A stretch of 64,000 bases of DNA from an uncultured Olleya sp. GTDB lineage: Bacteria; Bacteroidota; Bacteroidia; Flavobacteriales; Flavobacteriaceae. The stretch covers positions 372,001 through 436,000 of the forward strand of contig CANNFD010000001.1 of the NCBI GenBank assembly GCA_947503885.1, read 5' to 3'. Numbering within the stretch: position 1 is the first letter of the stretch; each line of letters starts with the position of its first letter. The notes below the pieces were generated by a model that saw only the letters and a list, made by a program, of their open reading frames with translations, was not told where the DNA came from and made no database searches. Positions 9,000 to 15,984 of this stretch are shown piece by piece. Position numbers and translations under genes: made by a program.

Positions 9000-9193
9000 G
9001 TAATTAAAATTAGTTTCATCTTGATTACTACCTTCAATACTTAAGCTACCAACTAGTGCTTTAATGTTAATTATTGTTCAATCTTGTTTGCACAAAGCTA
9101 GTAGATATTTTATTTTCTAATTACAAAAAGTGTACACCAAAAACACCAGCACTAAAACACGCTAATATTCAAGTAGATTTAAAATCGTTTATA

Positions 9194-9340
9194 TTATATA
9201 AACATAAACGTATCCTCATCTTTTGAAAACGATTTGGAAATTAAAGTTTTAGGTAGGGTACTTTGTACATTTTGGTGCTTTTGTAGTCTTCCAAATGTCA
9301 ACTTCTGTAGTTGTTTTTTTAGTGCTTTAAATAGTTTCAT
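9194..9340 (-). CDS. Possible small basic protein (48 aa)
   Basis: Short open frame from an ATG at 9340 to a TAA at 9194, starting MKLFKALKKQLQKL and ending EDTFMFI. It is lysine-rich with a likely amphipathic N-terminal helix. There is no recognisable family and only a weak -7-like sequence upstream. It lies in a stretch otherwise containing only repeats and gene remnants, so it may be chance. Confidence 0.25.
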   Translation of the reverse strand: MKLFKALKKQLQKLTFGRLQKHQNVQSTLPKTLISKSFSKDEDTFMFI

Positions 9341-9539
9341 ATCAGATAGCATTTAATGTTTATAAAATTACGAAACAAAACGCTATTTAGATGTCCCAAA
9401 ATTCACAAAAAAGCCTTAAAAACAACAACTTAACAATCATTTAACAGTTAGCTATAACTATGATAACGTTGTTGTAAATTATTGCTAGTTCTGGCCTACT
9501 AATACATTCCTTAAGAATATAATAATATGCAAAAGTCTA

Positions 9540-9659
9540 CTAATACGCCTTGATATAGGCATAAGCTTATTCAAATAACATTTGATCTTTATGAAAGTTG
9601 TATTTTAATAAAGCCTTACGTAGTGATTTTTGTACTTCACGTTCACCAGAAGTGGTCTT
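9540..9659 (-). pseudogene. Decayed C-terminal fragment, probably of a type I restriction HsdR subunit
   Basis: Read on the minus strand, about 40 codons give KTTSGEREVQKSLRKALLK, then YNFHKDQMLFE, an in-frame stop (9567-9569), then AYAYIKAY and a second stop. This resembles the tail of one HsdR subfamily (...LRKxLxKYxxHxDQxLFxxAYxYIxxYY as I recall it). There is no start codon, no upstream coding sequence and one premature stop, so it is a remnant. It is not a copy of the intact hsdR in this window, whose C-terminus is different. Family assignment is from memory and moderate. Confidence 0.5.
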
Positions 9660-9663
9660 TTGA

Positions 9664-10235
<572 letters not shown>

Positions 10236-10346
10236 TTAAGTTTTAAGTTGATAAAAATAAAGATAATAGAAATGCTTATACTGCAAAATAACGTCGCCCA
10301 TTAGTTTATCAAAAAATACTATCTTCGGCTTACATTTTATTACACC

Positions 10347-10634
10347 ATGCCTGAAAACAATAGACTAAAATCTTGGATACAAATTATAAGCGAGCTTTTT
10401 GAGGCTTATTTTAAAAGCGCTCGCAATAAAACAAGAACCTGGCACCAACATGTTGTGCCTTACGACGGAGATTGGGCAGTACGCAGAGAAGGCAATAAAC
10501 GTATTACTTCCAAACACCGAAAACAAAGCACCGCCATTAACAAAGCTAAACGTATTGCTAAAAAACGAAAAGCCGATGTCATTATCCATAGGCAAGATGG
10601 AACTATTCGTGAGCGGTTGAGTTATGGAGATTAA
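10347..10634 (+). CDS. DUF2188 domain protein
   Basis: Small basic protein of 95 residues. The second half is a DUF2188 domain: HVVPYDGDWAVRREGNKR, a run with KHRKQSTAINKAKRIAKKRK, and the closing HRQDGTIRERLSYG. DUF2188 proteins are widespread and of unknown function. The N-terminal 30 residues (LKSWIQIISELFEAYFKSAR) form an extra helix not part of the domain. The start ATG at 10347 follows a leader of about 100 bases; a terminator hairpin follows at 10661. Confidence 0.8.
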   Translation: MPENNRLKSWIQIISELFEAYFKSARNKTRTWHQHVVPYDGDWAVRREGNKRITSKHRKQSTAINKAKRIAKKRKADVIIHRQDGTIRERLSYGD

Positions 10635-10660
10635 CTAATATTATTACAGTCTATTAATAT

Positions 10661-10700
10661 CAAATCTCGTTAAACAAAATTTGCTTAACGAGATTTTTAG
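10661..10700. terminator. Hairpin terminator after the DUF2188 gene
   Basis: AAATCTCGTTAA / TTAACGAGATTT with an 11-base loop and a following T-run. On the minus strand it covers the decayed end of the nucleotidase remnant, whose sequence contributes one stem arm. Confidence 0.75.
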
Positions 10701-11008
10701 TATCATCAATAATATAATCACCTTTGACAAGGTTTTTATGGTGTGTTAAATCAGTCTATTTTTTGCTTCTATTCCTAAATGTTTTCCAACCATAATCGTT
10801 TTTCCATCCAACAGTGTGGATTACTCCAAACTGGAGTTATGACAACATAACAATTATATTTAGCGCTTAATACTTTAAAAGCATTTACTGCACCTTCCAT
10901 TGGTTTATTATTCAAGAAAAAACCTTCTTTGTTTTTATTCTCGCTAAAAGGTCCGTCTTCTAGTTCTACTAAAACACCATCCATATTTATTAATAAAATT
11001 TTCTTCAT
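10664..11008 (-). pseudogene. Broken 5'(3')-deoxyribonucleotidase (NT5C-like HAD phosphatase)
   Basis: Starting at ATG 11008 the frame reads MKKILLINMDGVLVELEDGP, then TPVWSNPHCWMEKRLWLEN, the layout of NT5C-type HAD deoxyribonucleotidases, and stops after about 77 codons. The rest of the domain is still present in other frames: LGIEAKNRLI follows after one missing base, then THHKNLVKGDYIIDDTKN after a second missing base in a T-run. Besides the two frameshifts, the nucleophile aspartate of the DMDG motif is Asn here. It sits 4 bases after the 97-residue gene, as the third member of the viperin operon. Confidence 0.75.
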
Positions 11009-11012
11009 AATT

Positions 11013-11306
11013 TTATATTTCATTTATTATTAAATAATTTTGCTCTCTATTCTTAGGATAATACTCATGAAATTTACAATAAAAACATGTGATTAAAATG
11101 TTGTTATCTACCTTAATAAACAACTCTTTATTTGCTTTAATATTTATCTTTTTTAATACTTTTCTACTCACTATAAGAAGCGTATTACTTCTATTTGTGT
11201 CAACATTTTTTAAGATAGAGCTCAGTACTTTATCATTAATAGTTCTATCCCATTGTCGGAAAGTAAAATGTTCTGATTTAAAAAAACCTGCTATACAATT
11301 TCTCAT
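11013..11306 (-). CDS. Hypothetical protein translationally coupled to the viperin gene (97 aa)
   Basis: Not recognised. Its ATG overlaps the stop of the upstream kinase-viperin gene by four bases (ATGA), a sign of coupled translation and shared function. The 97 residues include a His/Arg-rich start (SEHFTFRQWDRTINDK), a Lys-rich middle with hydrophobic strands (TLLIVSRKVLKKI, ELFIKVDNNILITCFYC) and several cysteines near the end. No membrane segment or signal peptide. The composition could suit a small nucleic-acid- or nucleotide-associated protein, but this is only inference. Confidence 0.7.
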   Translation of the reverse strand: MRNCIAGFFKSEHFTFRQWDRTINDKVLSSILKNVDTNRSNTLLIVSRKVLKKINIKANKELFIKVDNNILITCFYCKFHEYYPKNREQNYLIINEI

Positions 11307-12730
11307 TGATTTACTTCCTCCTTTCTTAAATCCTGAGTTTCAATAGTGTCCCAAGTATAAATGCCACCTCTTTTTAAAAACTTATCAAAATCATAATCCA
11401 TAGTTTTAATAGCTTCTTTTACACCAACTTCTAAAATAGGTTTACTATAATTGTGAGTCCCTTTAGCATTATCAAAAAAGCGTCCCGCAGGATCAACCAT
11501 TACATAACTTCCTTTAATTTCGTCATTAGATTCTGGCACTATTGTTTTTACATCTGTATGTATTTTTAAAAAATAGTTATACTCTTCGGTTGTTATTTTA
11601 AACTCATCAATTTTAGTGTCATTTTGCCCCACTATAGGCAATACTTGTAACACTTTCCAACGTTGCGGATTAGCGTACTCTATAAATTCTGTTAAGTTGT
11701 CTTTATAGTTTACTTTATTTACTACAGTGTTAATCTTTAAGCCATAGCCATACTTTTTAATAGTATCCACTAAATCATAATAAAATGCTTTGCTTAATGG
11801 TCTTTTTCCTGTAATTGCTCTACCTATTTTAACATTATTTTCATCTTCTAAACTATCAACACTTACCGCAATCCAATCTAAGTAGTCTGTATTAGCTTTT
11901 AAAAATGCGTCAGTTAATTTACTGCCATTAGTTACAATCATGGTAGTCATACCCAACTGCTTAGCTTTTTTAATTAAACTTGGTAACCATTTACACAATA
12001 ATGGCTCTCCTCCAGCAAACGTTATTTTTTCAAAGCCTGCTGCTGCTATGTTTTCTACTACTTTTAAAGCGTCCGCTTCTGGTAAATGTCCTTTTGGTAA
12101 AATAGTCTGTTTAACATCTTGAAAAGTTGCAAAACAAAACTTACAACGCATATTACACGGTTCCCATAAATGGAAATTGATACTAGGTATTGTGATTACA
12201 GCCTTACGCTCTTGGTAATTTTTAATTATTTGTTGAGAAACTTCTTTAGGTGTAAAATTATCTGTATTAATAACTAAATCATAATTATTGTCGTCGGTAA
12301 AATCAACATTATAGCGCTTTAAAAAACGTGTTCTCATAGCTTCGTTCCTTAGTTTAATTGCTTCTGCACTTGTTACTTCATCTACTCTATTACCCAAACT
12401 TATTCTGTCTGATGCCATTTGGTCTGATACTTTTAATAGTACATTAAAAGCATTTTCAATAAAATGAAACCCAAGCCTATAATCAATAACTATATTGTCT
12501 TTACTATTGCATTCTGTTTTAAATTTATCATCAATTAAATTGTCTAATTCTGGATGGCTAATGCAATGTTTTTGAAATTGGTTAATGGTCATTCCATGCT
12601 TTTGCTTTGCAAATGCTCTAGAATAATTTCCAACAGATATAAATTCAAATTTTAATTGGTCTTCAATTAGTTTTCCTACAGTAGATTTACCTGATCCAGC
12701 AAATCCACTTAATGTTATTTTGTTTTTCAT
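11303..12730 (-). CDS. Nucleotide kinase-prokaryotic viperin fusion (antiviral radical SAM enzyme)
   Basis: Two-domain protein of 475 residues. Residues 1-175 are a cytidylate/adenylate-kinase-like P-loop domain (GFAGSGKST at 9-17). Residues 180-475 are a radical SAM domain with the CxxxCxxC cluster motif C192-NMR-C196-KF-C199, a GGEP motif, and viperin-type landmarks (VTNGSKL, VSVDSLEDENNVKIGR, WKVLQVLPIVGQN, VMVDPAGRFFDN). Prokaryotic viperins make 3'-deoxy-3',4'-didehydro nucleotides that stop phage RNA synthesis; a fused kinase would provide or finish the triphosphate. The human viperin gene lies beside the nucleotide kinase CMPK2, a parallel pairing. It heads an operon with the coupled 97-residue gene and the broken nucleotidase. 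Confidence 0.88.
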   Translation of the reverse strand: MKNKITLSGFAGSGKSTVGKLIEDQLKFEFISVGNYSRAFAKQKHGMTINQFQKHCISHPELDNLIDDKFKTECNSKDNIVIDYRLGFHFIENAFNVLLKVSDQMASDRISLGNRVDEVTSAEAIKLRNEAMRTRFLKRYNVDFTDDNNYDLVINTDNFTPKEVSQQIIKNYQERKAVITIPSINFHLWEPCNMRCKFCFATFQDVKQTILPKGHLPEADALKVVENIAAAGFEKITFAGGEPLLCKWLPSLIKKAKQLGMTTMIVTNGSKLTDAFLKANTDYLDWIAVSVDSLEDENNVKIGRAITGKRPLSKAFYYDLVDTIKKYGYGLKINTVVNKVNYKDNLTEFIEYANPQRWKVLQVLPIVGQNDTKIDEFKITTEEYNYFLKIHTDVKTIVPESNDEIKGSYVMVDPAGRFFDNAKGTHNYSKPILEVGVKEAIKTMDYDFDKFLKRGGIYTWDTIETQDLRKEEVNQ

Positions 12731-12750
12731 TGGTTATAGTTTTAAGTTAT

Positions 12751-12775
12751 CCACGCCTTTACACCAAAGACGTGG
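12751..12775. other. Hairpin in the leader of the viperin gene
   Basis: CCACG-C-CTTT / AAAG-A-CGTGG with loop ACACC, 21-45 bases upstream of the viperin start and 23 bases after the stop of the small gene at 12798. It has no T-run on the minus strand, so it may be a weak terminator, a processing site or a leader element between the two genes. Confidence 0.45.
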
Positions 12776-12797
12776 TTTTATTATTTATTATTAATAA

Positions 12798-12938
12798 TTA
12801 CTTTTTAGCATTCTGATTTGGATTTAACTGTTTACCTCTGTTTCCGTGCACTTTACTATTTGCTGCATTTGTTCCAGATGTTCCTTTGTTAGCATTACCT
12901 TGATTTGCTTGATGGTTGTTTTGTTTTGAATTACTCAT
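12798..12938 (-). CDS. Small Asn/Gln/Lys-rich protein (46 aa)
   Basis: ATG at 12938 to TAA at 12798, product beginning MSNSKQNNHQANQGNANKGT and ending LNPNQNAKK. It is strongly hydrophilic and probably disordered. Similar short low-complexity proteins with a GNRGKQLNPNQ-like tail occur in flavobacteria as I recall, without known function. It is the first open frame upstream of the viperin gene on the same strand, 67 bases from it, so it may share its transcript. Confidence 0.6.
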   Translation of the reverse strand: MSNSKQNNHQANQGNANKGTSGTNAANSKVHGNRGKQLNPNQNAKK

Positions 12939-13049
12939 AGTATTGTATTTAATTAAAGTTTTAAAAGCTCAGCACCATGCTAAACCCTTGTTAATACTGT
13001 AAATATCAAGATGATTACAATTAAATTTTCTAGTTTGTGACAGACGGAC

Positions 13050-13057
13050 TATATTTG
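13050..13057 (+). promoter_or_regulatory. Candidate -7 element for the LytS/LytTR operon
   Basis: TATATTTG matches TAnnTTTG about 90 bases before the kinase start. The nearest TTTG upstream (13034-13037) is only 12 bases away, too close for a normal -33, so the promoter is partial by this reading. Confidence 0.4.
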
Positions 13058-13149
13058 GGATATCGCCCCGCTTTTTTGTGATATAAAAAAGTGAGCCTCA
13101 AAAAAAACAGCTTTTTAATCAACCAACCACCAAAAACCTACACCTCTAT

Positions 13150-14169
13150 ATGGATGCTTTTTCAGAGTATTTAAAACAACTTGAACCGATAGAAGTAGTA
13201 TTAGGGATATTAATCTTACTACTAATTAGAAATTGGTACAATGCATACAAAAAGCGAAGCTTAAGAAAAAAGAATGCCTCACTAAAAACACAATTAGAGG
13301 CTAGTCAATTAACGCTTTCTAAATATGACGAACAACTAAGAAAAGTAGAGTCGTTAGAAAGAAAAGTCTCTAAAAGAAATTCAGAAATCTTTCAATTAGA
13401 GCAACAAATGGAAGATTATAAGCAAAAGTTTTATTCTTTTTTGAGTGAAAAAGAAAAAGAAATAGCAAAGCACAAAGAAGCCATTAACCATCAAAAAAGA
13501 GCTTATGAAACTTTTGTAAACTATAAAAATGTTGAGGCTAACAACACAAGACTTGGTGCACATTTTATTAAAAACGTAATTAGTCAGATTTATGATGATA
13601 TAGAACAGACAGATAATAGTTATAAGTCATTTTTAGGCATCAATTATAAAATGGGTGGTAACAAAAACAAAGTACCACCAATTAAAGCCTTAAAAAACAT
13701 ATTTAAACTATTAGATTATAACGTGTCTGCTTTAAATAAAGAAAACACCTCTTTAGAAGAAGAGTTAGAGCATATCACCATGTTTTTAGACCTTATCAAA
13801 TATCTTAAACCCAACACTAACATCCAGTTTGATAATAGCCTGAAGCAGGAACAAAATAAAAATATAAAAATTAAACCTACCTTGTTTTTTCCATTTGTTG
13901 AAAACGCATTAAAACACGGTAGTTTAAACGATGACAACTCATTTATAAGTATTGTTTTAAAAGAAAACACGAACAAGCAACTCAGCTATTGTTTAGTAAA
14001 TAGTGCGGAACAACGTTTAGATTTCGATACCCAGGTTACTAAGTCCTCAAATTTTGGATTAAATGCTTTACAGCAATTATTAACTGCCTACTACCCAAAT
14101 AGTAAATTAGAACACAAAACACTACCTAATAATCAATATTTGTCTGAACTAACCTTAAGCCTTAATTAA
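13150..14169 (+). CDS. LytS-type sensor histidine kinase
   Basis: Membrane sensor kinase of 339 residues. One short N-terminal hydrophobic segment (about 15-27, VVLGILILLLI) anchors it; residues 40-125 are a long coiled coil (KKNASLKTQLEASQLTLSKY and on). The His_kinase (LytS) box reads RLGAHFIKNVISQI with His138, in place of the usual PHFLFN, and the ATPase N-box is FFPFVENALKHG. The ATPase domain is short. It ends directly on the next gene's ATG (14170), so it is cotranscribed with its LytTR regulator. No extracellular sensing domain is present, so the signal is probably membrane or cytoplasmic. Confidence 0.85.
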   Translation: MDAFSEYLKQLEPIEVVLGILILLLIRNWYNAYKKRSLRKKNASLKTQLEASQLTLSKYDEQLRKVESLERKVSKRNSEIFQLEQQMEDYKQKFYSFLSEKEKEIAKHKEAINHQKRAYETFVNYKNVEANNTRLGAHFIKNVISQIYDDIEQTDNSYKSFLGINYKMGGNKNKVPPIKALKNIFKLLDYNVSALNKENTSLEEELEHITMFLDLIKYLKPNTNIQFDNSLKQEQNKNIKIKPTLFFPFVENALKHGSLNDDNSFISIVLKENTNKQLSYCLVNSAEQRLDFDTQVTKSSNFGLNALQQLLTAYYPNSKLEHKTLPNNQYLSELTLSLN

Positions 14170-14916
14170 ATGATACGGTATATTCTTGTTGACGATAACC
14201 AAAGGGTTTTAAGTGCTGTAAAAACAAAAATAGAGGCTTTACCTAAAGATTACGAACTGCAACATATAAAAAGCTATGACAGTTCTAAAAAAGCTTTTGA
14301 AGAAGTAAACGCAGACGACTACGATTTACTAATTGTAGATTATGAAATGCCTGTGTACAATGGAATTGAATTAGCACAAAAAATTGGAAGAAATAAGAAA
14401 ATAATCTTTTTAACCTCGACTACTAATAACGAAAAAAAAATAATTAATAGTCTGGATATCTCCGGTTACCTAAGCAAACCTTTTGATGTTAAAGAGTTTG
14501 AAGTAATACTTAAAAACAAGCTGATTGGTAAAATAAAAACCGCACTTAACACCAACCTTATTACTTTACACATCGGCAGCAATAGAGATGTAAGGTTTAA
14601 AACAGATCAAGTGTATTACATTAGTACTTCTAGAAATATACATAAAGAGCAACCTGATAAAAACTGTGTTCATATTTATGGTAAACAAGATGAGGTACTA
14701 TTCAAAAATGTACGTAAGAGTATTAGTGAACTTTCAAAAGAACTAAATAGCTTTAACTTTAAAAAGACAAGTCAAAGTACTATTGTAAATATGTCTCATT
14801 TTAAAGATAGAGATAATGCTATTATTAGCCTTCATGCTACTAAAGAAACTTTTGAAGTAACAACAAAAGAAAAACTTGGGTTTGTTGCTAAATTGAGAGC
14901 TAAACTTAAGTTTTAA
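14170..14916 (+). CDS. LytTR-family response regulator
   Basis: Response regulator of 248 residues: receiver domain 1-120 with phosphoacceptor Asp57 in LIVDYEMP, Thr in FLTSTT and Lys in LSKPFD; then a LytTR DNA-binding domain (about 130-248) with VYYISTSRNIHKEQ and FKKTSQSTIVNMSHF. It pairs with the adjacent LytS-type kinase. Targets cannot be read from the sequence; the position inside a defence island raises the possibility that it controls neighbouring genes. Start ATG abuts the kinase stop. Confidence 0.88.
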   Translation: MIRYILVDDNQRVLSAVKTKIEALPKDYELQHIKSYDSSKKAFEEVNADDYDLLIVDYEMPVYNGIELAQKIGRNKKIIFLTSTTNNEKKIINSLDISGYLSKPFDVKEFEVILKNKLIGKIKTALNTNLITLHIGSNRDVRFKTDQVYYISTSRNIHKEQPDKNCVHIYGKQDEVLFKNVRKSISELSKELNSFNFKKTSQSTIVNMSHFKDRDNAIISLHATKETFEVTTKEKLGFVAKLRAKLKF

Positions 14917-14976
14917 TTCTTTTTATCCGTAACCTAGGTGTCGTATTACCATCTGTTAAAATATTTGTATAGTTTT

Positions 14977-15960
14977 TTACAACCTTTGCTCGCTAATGCT
15001 TTTTAACTTCAAGTCTTTATCCCAAACCGCATCAATCTTTAAATGATAAATTTTGTCTTTAAATTTACCTTTAGATTTAATCTTATAAACTAATTTGTAA
15101 GTACATAAATAATCTTCTCCTAATGTTTCTATTTTAAAAGTATCCCAACTTATTTCGGTCGAACTTTTAGGGTATTTACTAATATACGCTTCGGTTTCAG
15201 TAATAATTTGGGCTAAAGTTAAGTCTGACTTATCATACCATCTATTGACTTTTGGTGCTATATAATTTTCTAAGACATCAATATTACCAATCTCTATGTT
15301 TTTATAATATTCAGCTGTTTTTCTTTTTATTTTACTTTCAGTGTTTTCATAAAAAGAATAAAAACCTATCATAGAAACAATTGCTATAAGCAAAACACCA
15401 ACAGCAACCCTTAATGTAGTATTTGGCTTTTTGTCTTCTAGTGGTTTATTTGAAGCTTCCTGGCTAGTTGGGTCTGACTTTACTTGATGACTACTAGTTA
15501 CCGAATCTAAATTTAATAATGCACTATCTATAATTGAATGCCTAAAAGTATAGGTTCTAAGAAAAGATTGATATAACTCTAAATATTTTAGTTCTTCAAT
15601 AGGCACTAAACTTAACTCTTTAGGTTTTGAAGGGCTTCCGCCAAAACCTACCACTATAAAAATTGGAATATTTTCCTCATTTTTAATACCTTTAAACCTA
15701 TTTAATTGCTGAAAACTAATAACATCAATTCTTTTATTTGCTTTAAATTTTGAGCGATACTTAGCTTCTACATAAAACTCTTTTTGGGTTTTATTACATC
15801 TAAATTTAAAATCAGGTTTTAAAGTGTCTTCAGCAAATCTGTTCTTGTTTTGCTCATAACTATCTGTCCTGTGTACTAAAGTATAATCCTTTTCAGGGAA
15901 TAAATTATTTTGTACAAATTGTTCAAACTCCTCTCCTTTTCTGAACGATTCAGTATTCAT
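14977..15960 (-). CDS. Membrane protein with N-terminal PD-(D/E)xK nuclease-like domain
   Basis: 327 residues in three parts. Residues 1-145 look like a restriction-endonuclease fold: PD50 followed by E65-A-K67 (LKPDFKF...FYVEAKY), then QLNRFKG and IPIFIVVGFGG, as in nuclease domains related to Mrr and resolvases. Residues 183-204 are a transmembrane helix (VAVGVLLIAIVSMIGFYSFY). Residues 215-327 form an alpha+beta domain reminiscent of NTF2-like folds. It follows hsdR by 24 bases at the end of the restriction operon, so it is likely part of that defence locus. The function of a membrane-tethered nuclease-like protein here is unknown. Confidence 0.65.
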   Translation of the reverse strand: MNTESFRKGEEFEQFVQNNLFPEKDYTLVHRTDSYEQNKNRFAEDTLKPDFKFRCNKTQKEFYVEAKYRSKFKANKRIDVISFQQLNRFKGIKNEENIPIFIVVGFGGSPSKPKELSLVPIEELKYLELYQSFLRTYTFRHSIIDSALLNLDSVTSSHQVKSDPTSQEASNKPLEDKKPNTTLRVAVGVLLIAIVSMIGFYSFYENTESKIKRKTAEYYKNIEIGNIDVLENYIAPKVNRWYDKSDLTLAQIITETEAYISKYPKSSTEISWDTFKIETLGEDYLCTYKLVYKIKSKGKFKDKIYHLKIDAVWDKDLKLKSISEQRL

Positions 15961-15984
15961 TATTATGTCCTCTTTTTAATATTA

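Noticed and set aside
10399-10620. Alternative 73-codon frame overlapping the DUF2188 gene
   Set aside because: The DUF2188 signature is in the other frame; this one is its shadow.
13034-13057. Full -33/-7 promoter for the LytS/LytTR operon
   Set aside because: The TTTG at 13034 is only 12 bases from the -7 element, too close to be a -33.
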